Shown here one piece after another: positions 34,750 to 46,182 of a stretch of 64,000 bases of DNA. The stretch's first letter is position 1. Every line of letters starts with the position of its first letter. The notes under the pieces are model-generated. The model was not told the DNA's origin. It searched no databases and saw only the letters and a program-made list of their open reading frames with translations. A program made the translations under genes and the position numbers. The stretch is from Sialis fuliginosa (taxonomy: Eukaryota > Arthropoda > Insecta > Megaloptera > Sialidae), in NCBI GenBank assembly GCA_961205875.1, contig OY540809.1, positions 18,488,267-18,552,266 on the forward strand, read 5' to 3'.

Positions 34750-35079
34750 CCCAGTATTATAGAGAATTTGCTTGAGTGCAAATTCAGATTAGCTTCCAGC
34801 TAACGTTATCTGCTAGGTATTAAATATAAATGACAGCCATTCACAGATGTAGCGAATGAAATCGTACATATAATGACTTTGACGCATTCGTATTAAGAAG
34901 AAATCAGCGACTTAAAATAAGAGCTGCCAAGTGTACCTCATAAAATGCATAGCATTTACAATATTATACATATATTATCACTGCTTTATAATATCGAGCA
35001 ATTTCACAACAATTTGACTCCCAGTAGATAGCGTTAGCTGGAAGCAAATTTGCGTGCAAATTCTTTATAATACCGGACA
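34750..35079. mobile_element. MB family MITE copy 1
   Basis: It starts near TGCCCAGTATTATAGAG just after TTA (about 34745-34748) and ends TTTATAATACCGGACA before TTA. The subterminal inverted blocks 'gcttccagctaacg' and 'cgttagctggaagc' differ from family MA, but the outermost bases match MA. About 330 bp, no coding capacity. Confidence 0.75.
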
Positions 35080-35162
35080 TTACTATATCAAATTTATAAC
35101 GCCCGATATTATAATAAAATTTCCTAGCTTAAAAACACTTCGAACAAGGAATTGTTAATTCA

Positions 35163-35372
35163 TGTCCTGTATTATAAAGGAGCTAACAAAATTTGTTAGC
35201 TAACAAGCACTTTCAAATGGAGTATCACATAACCTATATGGCAGTTCTCTTGAAATATCATGAAGTGTTTGATAAGTTTCCCGCAAGCGCAGTAAGTTAA
35301 TACTAACAGTGTTGATATAAAGAAAATTTTCTTGTACGGTCATAGTTGCCAACTGTTGAAAGTGTTTGTTTT
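35163..35372. mobile_element. MA family copy, internally deleted
   Basis: Left end TGTCCTGTATTATAAAGG and the 'gctaacaagcactttc' block, then the MA middle ('gtacggtca'). It passes directly into a piece of the right arm ('ttgaaagtgtttg') and stops. Confidence 0.6.
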
Positions 35373-35384
35373 CTTTTAGAGAAA

Positions 35385-35669
35385 AATTGAATTTTGGGAT
35401 TTTACCCCTCCCCCTTCCACACGATTTTGATGATTTTTAAATGGAACCGTCCTTTAGCCAGACCCAACCAATAAACCAAATTTAATTAATATCAGTGGTT
35501 CATGAGTTATACATGTGACAAGGATTCAGGAGACAGACAGATAGGAAAAAATAATGTTTGTCTTGACATGAAACGGAAAGATCAAGTGAAAATTTTGAAA
35601 TCGGAGAACATTTTTTTCTCACAGAAAAACAATCAGCTTTCTGATCATATGTTACGACGAAGAAGCAAT
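35385..35669 (-). repeat. R2 copy, minus orientation
   Basis: 'cacacgattttgatgatttt', 'ccagacccaacca', 'atatcagtggttcatgag', 'gacatgaaacggaaag' and 'gaaatcggagaac' follow R2 order on the minus strand. Confidence 0.7.
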
Positions 35670-36211
35670 AACGTTTTACGCTGTCATTTTTCGTGATTAG
35701 AGAATACAAAGATGACCCTACCGTTTTTATTTACATAATTATTTTCAAATATATACATGAAGTTACAATGTAAGTACATATATCTATAAATATATAGTAG
35801 TATTTACTGCGTTTTGCAAACATTTTTTACAAGTTTATAGACTGCTACGTATACATATATCACAAAGTAAAGATTCGTGTTGTTCAATTAACTTGTTAAG
35901 TTCGCGTGTTTGTCTAACTATTGTAAGTCTAACTAATAGATGCAAATAGGACATACTAATATTGTTCTTCAAGCTATAATTTTATGTAATTTTGTTATTG
36001 ATAGATTTTTGCTACAGGGTTCAAATTAAATTATAATGAATTTATACCTATTTATGGTAATATAGAATACATAAAGGTATTTAGGTATATGATAATTAAA
36101 GAAATATGCATTTAACTTATCGGACCACCCAGATTGATCATTTCAAAAACAATATAGTTATATTTGAATTTAATTTTTAATTATAAATTTCTAAAGTTTA
36201 CAAAATATGTA

Positions 36212-36366
36212 TTGCTTCCTTGCCATACCGAAGATACGAGAAGCTTTGTGATCTTTCCGTTCCAGGTTAAGATAAATACTTTTTGTTCCTTGTCTGTCTG
36301 TCTGTCTGTGTGTGTATCCGTATATGTCTGTCGAGTGAATCCTTGTCATACGTATAACTCATGAGT
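36212..36366 (+). repeat. R2 fragment
   Basis: 'ttgcttccttgccataccg', 'agatacgagaagctttgtga', then a long gtctgtctgtctgtgtg tract and 'gaatccttgtcatacg'. The middle of the family is deleted. Confidence 0.65.
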
Positions 36367-36572
36367 AATTAAAAAGGAAAATAAGTTTATTAATTGTTTT
36401 GATTTGAAATTAAAACACAAAAATAATAGAAAAGATCTAAAATAAGGATATTGTAAATTATATAATCTTACTTTTTTAACCGTGACAAACGTTCAGTATT
36501 ATCGTTAATAATGTTTAGAAAATAAACTATTTACTAATAATATATATACCTACATATTTACCGTTATTTTTT

Positions 36573-36757
36573 TTGCTTCCTCGCAACATCAAAAATACGA
36601 GAATCTTTGTGATCGTTTTAAAATGAGACAAAAAATTGTTGTTTGATTTCAAAATTTTAAATTGATCTTTCAGTTTCAGGTCAAGACAAACACTTTTCGT
36701 TCCATGTCTGTCTGTCTGTGTGTCTGTCCCCTGAATCCTTGCCACACGCATAATTCA
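36573..36757 (+). repeat. R2 fragment
   Basis: 'ttgcttcctcgcaacatc' through 'ggtcaagacaaacacttttc', a gtctgtctgtctgtgtg tract and 'gaatccttgccacacgc'. Confidence 0.7.
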
Positions 36758-36985
36758 GATCACAAGTACTATTATTATAATTATAAATAAAATATATATA
36801 AATATTTCCTTATACAATAAAATACTTAATTTAAATATTGTACCCTTAAATAATAACTTTAAAAAAAAACCACTGGGTTTTTTTTGGGTTATTCAGTGTG
36901 GAGTCAACCCTGGTAATTACTGAGAAAATCGTGCACAGACAGACAGAGAGATATAGCGAGGGACTTTGTTTTATACTGTGTATAG

Positions 36986-37091
36986 ATTATCACTGCTCTA
37001 AAATCCCGAGTAAATTTATAACAATTTAACGCATCATAGATAGCGTTTACTTAGCTTTTACTCCCGAGCAAATTCTTTAAAATACCCGACA
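36986..37091. mobile_element. MB family right-half fragment
   Basis: 'tatcactgctctaaaatccc', 'atagatagcg' and the end 'aaaatacccgaca' followed by TTA match the right half of MB at 34750-35079. Just before it (36925-36982) is a retroposon tail with 'cagacagacagagag'. Confidence 0.55.
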
Positions 37092-37109
37092 TTAACATTT
37101 ATAAAATAC

Positions 37110-38414
37110 TCGCAACTTCGTCCACGTGTAATTTTTTTTATTTAATCAATTTTGTCCTTTCTTAGGATGCAAGCTACATACTTGCCAAAGGCTATAGCCG
37201 GGTAAGCATGCAAAACATGCCTTTACATGGATTTGGCTAAATATTTTTTTGGAAGTCACATTCTATTTAACTTTCAACCTGACCAAATATTAGCTTCCAA
37301 AAATTTATAGTTTTCAAAAAAAAAAATTTTTTTTATAATCTGTCAGTAGAATTTGATGGTACTTGAAATATATTATAGTGGTACTTATGACTCATCAGAG
37401 GTAATTTTATTATGATCCTCTGTACATAGTAAACCAGAAAAAAAAATTAATAAAATTTAAAAAATTAAAAAAGACCATGTTGTCTTCGGAGGGCAATCAC
37501 AATTTTTTTATATATTATACCTTGTATGTACCTAAACAACATATCAAAATCCCAAATTGATTCAAAGGGTATAACATACTCGTATAAATTCGCATGCGGT
37601 CGTATCGGAGTGGCGCGAGCGTGGCGCGGGCGAGTGCAAGTGTCTTAATACTTTTAAAATATCTCTAATTTGTTGCTAAACAGGACTGGGCTAGCCCAGA
37701 GGCATATCGAAAATTTGACGGGGCCCATAGCCTGACAAAAACAAAATATAGAGGCCGTAGCCGGGAATATATGAAAACTGCTCCATTGAATCAATTTTAC
37801 AAATTTTTTTCTCATAGGTTGCTTTTTAAGTAACAAAAAAGCACCCCAAATCGCTTAGAAATGTTTATAATCGACTTTAGTAGTAACAAATCACATTTCT
37901 GCTGTGAACTAGCGAATCTTCTTCCATTAAAAACTATAGACAAGATTATTTTTTTTTAATAAAAATGATCTGAGCAAACATGAATATATTGAAGCACAGA
38001 CATTTAGGGCGATATAATTTTATATTTTATATTTATATAATTATAGCCTTTAATCAAGATGTGTTCAGCGGTTTAGCCGTGAAAAGGCAATAAACAGATA
38101 GACAGATAGAGTTACTTTCGTATTTACAATATTATTATGTGACATGGGCGCCGGGAGGGGGGTGCAAGGAGGTGCACTTGCACCCCCCTGGTAAAAATGA
38201 AAAAACTAAAAAATTAAGAAATACAATTTTTAATTTAAAATTCAGGTAAGAATATAAAAGTGAGGACCTTTTTTTTTTGGTTGCGTCAAGTTCACTCTGT
38301 AATTTGAAGACCTTTTTTTTAATTATTTTATATATAATTTAATTTTCTATATCTAGATGCACCCCCCTGGAAGAAATTCTGCCGGCGCCCATGTATGTGA
38401 GTATGGATATAGGT
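37110..38414 (+). repeat. Degraded retroposon span, possibly R7-like
   Basis: It opens with 'tactcgcaacttcgtccacg', resembling the R7 head. It closes with 'agcggtttagccgtgaaaag', an 'agatagacagatagag' tract and 'ttactttcgtatttacaat', typical of retroposon 3' ends. The tail is interrupted by the element at 38143. A hAT-like end ('caggactgggctagccc') is visible near 37681. Whether head and tail form one copy is inference. Confidence 0.4.
38143..38393. mobile_element. 251-bp hAT-like MITE
   Basis: Perfect ends CATGGGCGCC and GGCGCCCATG, followed by inverted 'gggggtgca'/'tgcaccccc' blocks. It is flanked by TATGTGA on both sides (38136-38142, 38394-38400). Removing it restores a continuous retroposon tail ('ttacaatattattatg...gagtatgga'). 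Confidence 0.8.
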
Positions 38415-38779
38415 ATATAAAATACACGCCACTGATTTCTTGTTTATTTTTAAACGAGAATTAATATTGTGGGTGGACTGTTCTTATGAATCATTAAATA
38501 TTTTTATGATTATTGAAAGTTATAAATACATACTGTTGTATAAATCATTTAATACGATAATAGTCCGTTTGATTCTGATACAAAACAGCGCCAGCCTGCT
38601 TTTAATATCGCTCGTATAAATCTTCTAGCGCTGCTGTATCAATACACTTTATGAATATTGTAATAGGTCAGAGAAATAAATCACACTGGATAGATAGGCA
38701 AGACGGATTTCTTTACTTCTGATTTAATTATTTTATTAACTTTAATTTTATTTTTGGATTTTTATGTCGAAAAAATGTC

Positions 38780-39060
38780 TGTTTTATATACTAATTAAAA
38801 AAATGTGCCATCTGTTTTGAAACTATAAATATTTTGTACAGTCTGTGTATGGCTTAATTTGTTTAAAAAAATATTTTGAATTTTTTTTCTCATGCATCAA
38901 TATTGCCCATGATTTGGACTAAAATGCAAGTTCATTAATACTTCATCTAGTCGCCACCAGAGTCAATAACGGCCTGGAACCCCCGACCAGGTTTTCAGTG
39001 TACTCACGCAGCAGAAACCTCCAAATATGACAAACTCGAAACAACTGCTTCAATAAATGA
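38780..39060 (-). pseudogene. Tc1-like transposase C-terminal remnant (tentative)
   Basis: The minus strand near 38990-38940 reads LREYTENLVGG, then after a frame change FQAVIDSGGD, stop, MKY, stop. Tc1-type transposases commonly end with a QAVIxAxGGxTxY motif, and this matches except for the frame change and a TAG where a codon such as CAG would be expected. No DDE catalytic part is recognisable upstream. The following A/T-rich sequence could be its 3' end. The call rests on one short motif. Confidence 0.35.
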
Positions 39061-39177
39061 TCACGTCTCTTTCAAATATTTTGTTGAACAAATAGATGAT
39101 TTTTGACACATTCTAACAATTAAATATTTTGAAATATTGATTAAAAATTGAAATATAAAGAAACATTTCACTTCTAA

Positions 39178-39286
39178 ATGCCGTGTTTAGACCAAAGAAA
39201 ACAAAACAGCAACACGGTGTTTGAAAACACATCGTTGTCAAAAAGACACGATGTTGCTGTTTTGTTTTTTCGGTCTAAACACAGCA
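39178..39286. mobile_element. 109-bp hairpin MITE, TAA-flanked
   Basis: The arms 'tgccgtgtttagacc' with 'aaaacaaaacagcaacacgg' and their complement pair around a short centre. TAA flanks both ends (39175-39177, 39287-39289). The 3-bp duplication suggests PIF/Harbinger. The arms contain two mismatched bulges. Confidence 0.7.
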
Positions 39287-39412
39287 TAAGAATGGTAAAA
39301 TATCGAAATAAATTATTATGATTGTTGCTAACCTATTTATTTATTAATTTTTGATTTTCATATAAATTCTAAGACGGGACCTGGTGTTTCCTGGTAGTTT
39401 GAAAATATAATT

Positions 39413-39620
39413 TTACACGATTTTCTCAATAACTACTAAACGGATTTTATTTCGGTTTTCACTAATGGATAGGTAATGTTTAGGTGTATAATTTTTGTAT
39501 ATTTTGTGTAAATTTCATGAAGTCGGAAAAAAATTAAGTCATGGTGAATCGTGTGTTGTGGCATGATTACTTTATGTTTAATTGAATTAATATCTCCGGA
39601 TAACACCGGGTCCAATGCGC
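39413..39620 (+). repeat. R6 repeat copy
   Basis: 'taactactaaacggatttta', 'ggttttcactaatggatagg', 'ttaggtgtataattt', 'catgaagtcggaaaaaa' and 'gggtccaatgcgctag' match 56638-56885 and the split copy at 16375-17110. Confidence 0.7.
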
Positions 39621-39889
39621 TAGTTATTGCATAAAAAACGATAGTTGATATTTATTATTAAATTATATTCCTTGAAGATAAAATATTTACTTATTTTCGT
39701 GATTTAATTTAAACATGTTCACCCTACTTTCAAATACAATATATTTAAATATGTAAGCACATACAAAATACTAATACAAATGTCATCAGCTTAAAAACAA
39801 ACTACTTCCAGTACAAGAATACGTCCTTAGCATACATAATAGTATTTAGAACAAGTGATAGAGATCAAGCGACACATGTCGTACACTAA

Positions 39890-40140
39890 ACAATGGGTAC
39901 AATCCGTCGAGAATAAGAGGGGGAAGGGGTTAAATGCTGTTAGGATCAAATCAAATCAAACAATCGGAGCGGGCAGGCGTTGACCGTCGCGCTATTCAGC
40001 GGTGGTGGTCATCGGTGGCCACAAAGGGTTACAAATAATTACATTTAGTGGCCGTTGTGTTTGGATCTAGATAGCCGGGGTATACCAAGCCCAGGCGACT
40101 AGATCTGTTATCTTGGAGAGCAGATGTGCGCTCGAACGTT
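39890..40140. other. GC-richer unique stretch
   Basis: Contains 'cggcaggcg'-like and 'gcggtggtggtcatcggtgg' segments with no copy in the window. A 71-codon minus ORF (40029-40244) covers part of it but continues into unrelated AT-rich sequence, so it is not supported as a gene. Confidence 0.3.
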
Positions 40141-40288
40141 AGGTAAATATTAATGAATGTATTGTAGAATATCTTGAACGCGAAACTAAAATGAGGCATT
40201 CCATTTCTTAATATAGACACATATGACTTTGATTTTGTAACCAATTTTGTACATTACATTTTTTACCTAACATAAATATTTTCATATA

Positions 40289-40631
40289 GCTTCCTCGCAA
40301 TATCGAAGATACAAGAAGCTTTGTGATCGTTTTAAAATTGTTCTCCAATTTCAAAATTGTAAGTTGATCTTTCCGTTTCAGATCAAGACAAACAGTTTTT
40401 GTTCCGTGTCTGTCTATCTGTGTGTGTTTGTCTAGTGAATCCTTGTCCCACTCATAAGCCACTGAACCGATATTAATGAAACTTGGTTGGATGGTTGGGT
40501 CTGACTTGAGGACGATTTCATTTCAAAATCGTATGTAAGGGGGAGGGGTGACATTCCAAAATATTTATTTTTTCCAGATATCTCTATTGTAGAGAATTCA
40601 ATTTCCTATAATATAGATTTATAACGTTTAA
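40289..40631 (+). repeat. R2 copy
   Basis: 'gcttcctcgcaatatcgaag' through 'ggttggatggttgggtctga' to 'atttcctataatatagattt', in R2 order. Confidence 0.7.
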
Positions 40632-40659
40632 TGTTGTCCTAATATAAGATTTCAGAAAT

Positions 40660-40960
40660 AATCGATTTTATTATTAAAATGTTTCTAGATATAAATTAAC
40701 AAATAATATAATTTACAATCAGCTGTTCTGTTTGAGAGTATGTTACATAGTAACTTATAAATAAACAGTATATCTTTAAAAAGGTACATTTTTTAGAAAA
40801 CATGAATAGGATATAAATTATAGAAAATAACGTTCTCTACAACTTTTATTTTAACATTTTTTCTGGTATGAACCATTTGAAATAAGCATGAATATTTTTA
40901 AATTTTTGAATAGAAGATTTTATTATCTTTTCAATGATATATAACTTGATGTACTTAGGT
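40660..40960 (-). repeat. R4-like fragment
   Basis: 'ttatagaaaataacgttctc', 'tacaacttttatt' and 'tggtatgaaccatttgaaa' are the complement of the R4 modules near 18490-18530 and 20210-20270. Confidence 0.45.
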
Positions 40961-41142
40961 ACTTTTCAAAATTTCTGAAAGAAATCAGCAAAAGTTAGTT
41001 GACTTAGCATTCTTTATTTTAAACAATAAATGTAATTCGATGATCGAAGTCGTACTATATAATGCATTCAAATTTAAACATGACAATTTTTGTATGACTC
41101 AATAATGAATTGACGATTTTTGTATCTTGTTAACTGGGTACA

Positions 41143-41729
41143 CAGTGATGGATTTATAATAAGGCACACTAGGCACTAGTGTAGGGCATCACCACAGAGA
41201 GGGCACCTACTTAGAACTATTTTTATTATTAAACTTCTGATTAAAAATTATACGTGTATGTTTACACAGGACTTATGATCACTTCATTATGGGTTCAGCA
41301 CTTTTTAATTATAAGAATTATAATAAAAACTTATTGCAATATTTGCAAATCGAGGTGAAAACAATATTTTCTATTAATTGAGATGTACCAATAATAATAA
41401 TAAATAGTATATTATGTAAGCGTGAAATGTCGCCTCAAGTCCAAAACAAAGGAACAAATTTATATAGGCAGAGATGTTATACATACTATCCATGTACCAC
41501 ATACTATTTTTGTATATCTTCTACACAAAGTTTATGTTTTACTGCTAATCAATCAAAAAACAAATTAATCTCTCGCCATTACAAATACATTTAAATTTGG
41601 TCGAGTTTGAAACATAATTCAAAATGAAAAAACAATAATTTTCTTTGAAAATTTAACAACAACAAAAGAAAAACTAAGGAACCGTTCACTTTAAAAACCT
41701 AGGGCCCCAAAAAGTTAAAACCGGTGCTG
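41143..41729. mobile_element. 587-bp hAT-like non-autonomous element
   Basis: Left end CAGTGATGGATTTATAA and complement of right end CAGCACCGGTTTTAACT. Flanks TGGGTACA (41135-41142) and TGGGTAGA (41730-41737) form an 8-bp duplication with one mismatch. The interior is AT-rich and has no transposase. Confidence 0.75.
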
Positions 41730-42005
41730 TGGGTAGATATAGCGTTCTTTGATATATTTAAGTTTAGATTGAGCTGTATCTGTTATTGGATCATTGTTTT
41801 GTAGACAAAGGGGGTCACATCAGAAAAGGTAATTAGTATTCTACACATGGATTTGAATTCTATGGCCATTAAAGTATATTTAACAAGGAGGGTGGCATTT
41901 GAACATATATTTAGCTGTGTAAGAAATATACTTATACATATAAATAATCGGGTATACATATTATGTGTTTGTGTCTTTGATAGAATGTTTAATTTTTATA
42001 TAATA

Positions 42006-42362
42006 TACTAGCTGTCTCCGCGGCTTCACTCGCGTGGAATACGGAATTAAGTTGAATTATTTTAGACCTTTTTACTCTACACAATTCTTTACTACATTAT
42101 ATTGTTCAATATTTAACGGTTTTTAGACAGCGTATTGCAAAAAAGCGTGCTGGCGGCAAACTTTGTTCCGAGTTGATTAGCTATTATCGTAACTGCTTAT
42201 TTCTTATGTTACCTAACGTAACAAAATATATACTAAAACCTGGGCAAAGAACATATCTATGAACTAAAAAAAAAACACGGAAATCGAAAAGTGGTTTTCG
42301 AGTAATAAGCGCACTAACGGACAGACAGAGAGGCATTGTGTTTTATAATATGGAAGGATGAC
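42006..42362 (+). repeat. R7 retroposon, 'actagctg...cgcggcttc' type
   Basis: It opens with 'tatactagctgtctccgcgg' and 'cttcactcgcgtggaat'. It closes with 'aataagcgcactaacgg', an 'acagacagagag' tract and 'ttttataatatggaagga'. This head and tail are familiar from many insect genomes. A separate tail of the same kind is at 60345-60405. No coding region is left. Confidence 0.65.
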
Positions 42363-42587
42363 TTGGTAGGTAAATAAAAACAATAAATTACAAACAAAAA
42401 CAATAAATTAAAGTACAAAATATTTCTAGAAAAAAACGTATAATTTTGAACGTTCTGTAATTATGTTAAAAATGATTGTAACTATATAAAAAATTAATTA
42501 CCAATTTTTTTTTATACAGTTTAAAATATAATTCATTTTCTATGGAGATATACAAAAAATACATTTATTTTTGTAAACTTTGGGATA

Positions 42588-42834
42588 CACAGGTAGAAAA
42601 GTGACTTGGGTCAAGAAAATCTTGTTTTATATACGTAAGTATAACGAAAATGATATTTTCTTAATATAAGAATATATTCTTAATCGAAATATATTATTGT
42701 TTTCATCCGACAATATTGCTTTAATGAGAAATAATAATTTTCTGGATTAAGAGTATATTCTTATATTAAGAAAATATTGTTTTCGTTATATATAAAACAA
42801 GGTTTTCTTGGCTTAAGTCAACTTTTCTACCCGT
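42588..42834. mobile_element. 247-bp TA-flanked MITE
   Basis: Ends CACAGGTAGAAAAGTGACTT and complement CACGGGTAGAAAAGTTGACT. Inverted similarity continues about 100 bp ('ttgttttatata', 'ttaatataagaatatattct'). TA flanks both sides (42586-42587, 42835-42836), so Tc1/mariner-type. The 64-codon ORF starting inside it is incidental. Confidence 0.85.
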
Positions 42835-43853
42835 GTAACAATTTTTGGAACTATCATTTGAAAGTTAACGACGGTATGCTCGTTTGGTCAGAATTATTGA
42901 TTCTGGGTTTCAATAGTAAAATTTCAACAAATCAGGTTCGTATAGACAAAAAATTACAATTACAATTATAATATAAAAATAACATCGAGTATACTTTTTT
43001 GAATACGTTGAATGCAAAAATAGTCCAATCAAATTGGTATAAATATAACCGAAATTGTGAACTTATTCGGACCAAAATGATTTTTGTTAGAAACGTTCTA
43101 CCAGTAATAATAATAATAATTTAAATATGCATAGATTCTAACTATTCTTTTTAAAATAATCCCGATATGCATTAGATAAAAATATATTTTTTAAATTGTA
43201 TAGGTACTCTATTACATTATACCCACTTCATAAACATATTAATATTTATTCTCTTGTAAACTATATATTAATTTAATAAAACGTCTTCCAGATTTCAATA
43301 AATAACATATATTAAATATTCTACATATAGGTAGAACTACTTCGATATACCTAGGAATATTTCCTAGCGTAATTTTCTAACACCAACCTGTATTTACCAA
43401 CTGCAAACACATCAATTTGTAATACTTTTCGTTATTCGTGTTCACTATCTCGTAGTATTTATCGGAGATAATTAACAGTGAAGAAATAAGCACGTATGAG
43501 CGTGATTGAGGCGGCCGTCAGCAACCCCCTTGCGTTTTTCAAACAGCAGTCATTTGTTAAAATTAGGGGAACAATGTAAATCTCTGCCGTATGTACAATA
43601 ACTCATCATATATCTCTGCCAGATGAAAGATTTGCAGCCACGAATTTTACGAGAGTAGAAGAAAATTACAAGAGTTGATTGAAACAGTTATTTGATTAAG
43701 CAGAGTGAGAGAAATCAAGTGCTCTTTGAAATTCTCATTTGTACTGGTTTGGTTGGTACCTGTGTGGTTCATATTTTTATTCTTCATTTTATTTTATTAT
43801 TTTTATTAATGTTTAAAATCAAACACTATTGGCTAATTTAAATTTGTCAGTTA

Positions 43854-44418
43854 AGGCCTCTATACACCACCCAATCTGCAGGGCCAATTTGTAGGGAGGT
43901 AGAGTAGGGGTCAATGGTGCCGGAGCCTGGGGGGGGGCAGTTGCTACTTTTTTAAATACTTTTTACCCCCTCAAAATTTGGATTCTATTTTTTAGAGAGA
44001 GGTTGAAGCGACGTGCAATTATAAAAATCCGTTTTCTGTATTTTTTTTACTCTTAAAAATTCTTTAATTTTTGTAAACTGACGTTAAATCTCACAAACAA
44101 ATTATAAAATGTAACCACGAGTACAGTGAAATATCGTTAGTACGTTTTACTTTAGTACGTTTTTTCTTTTTTTAGGTCCCGGCATTCTTCCATAAGACCC
44201 CATGTTAAAATATTTCGTTAGTACGTTTTTCTCGTTAGTAATTGTTTCTCCTCAGTCCCTTTAAAAACGTACTAACAAGGTTCCACTGTATTTATATATA
44301 TATATATATTTTTAACAAATAATATGATATTAATGAAACCAAAGAAGTCAATTTTGAATTTTAAGTACTGCAGGGACCCTACAGATTGGATGTCAAATTG
44401 GGTTGTGTATAGAAGCCT
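43854..44418. mobile_element. 565-bp TTA-flanked MITE, with nested element
   Basis: Left end AGGCCTCTATACACCACCCA and complement of right end AGGCTTCTATACACAACCCA, flanked by TTA (43851-43853, 44419-44421). A 3-bp TTA duplication fits PIF/Harbinger. It carries a G run near 43930 and contains a second complete MITE at 44124-44288. Confidence 0.8.
44124..44288. mobile_element. 165-bp pogo/Tigger-like MITE
   Basis: Left CAGTGAAATATCGTTAGTAC and complement of right CAGTGGAACCTTGTTAGTAC, flanked by TA (44122-44123, 44289-44290). CAGTGGAACCTCGTTAxTACG is a recognisable pogo/Tigger terminal type. Internal 'gttagtacg' words repeat. It lies inside the 43854 element and is therefore younger. A short TA microsatellite follows it. 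Confidence 0.85.
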
Positions 44419-44921
44419 TTAGATCAGACGTCGTTGTATGTGTCCAAAGGCTACTACATCACTTCATTTATATATACAGGCCCTGAGAGAACTTGGGATC
44501 CGAGCCAAACATCATTTTGGAGCCCCATACCCTTTCGTTTTGCGAGCGTAAAAATATTCTAACTAATTCCGTATTATTCTTAAATTTAGTTTGAACTCGT
44601 CCGAGCCATATGACCCACCTATCTCCCCCCCTCCCTTCCTTCTGGGCCTGTATATATACATACATATTAAGATTAAAGTTTTGGTACTACCAGGCTAGTA
44701 TAGATTGATACTTAACACTGCATAATTTTCAGCCATCCTACTTTTTTGTAATCATAAAGCGTCTTTTAGGCACTATATATTTGTAACGCAATCATCTAGC
44801 GCAGATAGATTGACAGTATTTAGATCAGAGAAGTACTCTACAACATAAAAATGTAAATTCAGCCATCTTACTGATCGTTGCAGAAATCTTCCCTGCTTCA
44901 TATACTTTTTAATAGCTTTTA

Positions 44922-45231
44922 TGTCTGGTATTATAAAGAATTTACTTGAGTGCATATGTAAATTAGCTTCCAGCTAACGCTATCTGCTAGGTGTCAAATT
45001 ATTATGAAATTGCTCGATATTTTAAATCAGTGGTAATAAATGTATACAGGTACACTTGGTAGCACTTATTTTAAGTCGCTAATTGTACTAATTGCACAAC
45101 CGTCAAGGTTATGATATGTACAATATCATTCGCTACATCTGTGAGTGTGTTGTTATTTATATTTAATACCTAGCAGATAGCGTTAGCTGGAAGCTAATTT
45201 GCATTTGCACTCAAGTAAATTCTACCGGGCA
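44922..45231. mobile_element. MB family MITE copy 2
   Basis: Starts TGTCTGGTATTATAAAG after TTA and ends 'ctaccgggca'. Subterminal inverted 'gcttccagctaacgctat' and 'atagcgttagctggaagc' blocks as in copy 1. Shared interior: 'cattcgctacatctgtgag' corresponds inverted to 'cacagatgtagcgaatg' at 34845-34861. Confidence 0.8.
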
Positions 45232-45755
45232 TATGTACACAAAAATAACTTCCAATTCACCAACTCTTATTTTTACTCAAAATAATACAATAATATAAAT
45301 AACCTATTAATAGAACATCTCTTTCAACAAATTATGACATATATATTGGAAACACAATAAGATAAAATACAACAATGCAAACAAATCCTTTCTTTCAACA
45401 AAATCATATTGTGATGTTGGCTGTTTGTGTTGGACGACTGTATAAATCCTGGCAGTCTGGATGTTTTCCAAATAAAGCCGTCGATGTCAGCATTAATATT
45501 TATATCCTTTTTCTTTTCATCCTCACGAAAACCACCAGCGTGTTTATTTCGACGTGAATCGTTACATTTTATTGTGTAGTCGAAATAATTTCACGGAGAA
45601 ATATTCAAATCTGACTTTTGTGAATTGCTTAATTTGTTTATATTTGTATATTTAAAAAAAATAAACGTACTGTTATTATGAAATATAATTATGCAAAAAT
45701 TAATAAAATATTCAGCTAAAATCTATATGGTGTCTTATTTTATTATAATCTAGAT

Positions 45756-46059
45756 CAGCGGTCACCAAAATAAGGTCCGCGGGCCGGATCCGACCCCATA
45801 TTTAAACACCTAAATTTAATAATTCGAATAACTTTATTATTACTTTCGTCCTTTTTATTAGATATAGGTACATGTAACATATACAAGTACATACGTTTTA
45901 ATATATATTTTCCATTATAAATTCCGATATAAACTTATTACTTATGCACATGTTTATAAATATTCTAATAGGATTCTAGTAAGAATATGTTTCGTCCGGC
46001 TCCTCATGTTTTTAAAAAATTCGATCCAGCCCGTTTCTCGAAAGGTTTGGTGACCCCTG
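45756..46059. mobile_element. 304-bp hAT MITE
   Basis: Left end CAGCGGTCACCAAA with 'ggtccgcgggcc', complement of right end CAGGGGTCACCAAACC. Flanks ATCTAGAT and CTTTAGAT match at 6 of 8 bases, a likely aged 8-bp duplication. This end sequence is a well-known hAT MITE type in animals. Confidence 0.75.
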
Positions 46060-46182
46060 CTTTAGATATAAATATTATTATGGACAATATTATAATACAT
46101 AATGTTTGATGATTAAATTATAAAGGACTGGTGTAATAACTTTAGTTTATAAAAAATCAGTCAAGTGCAAGCAATACTTGTA

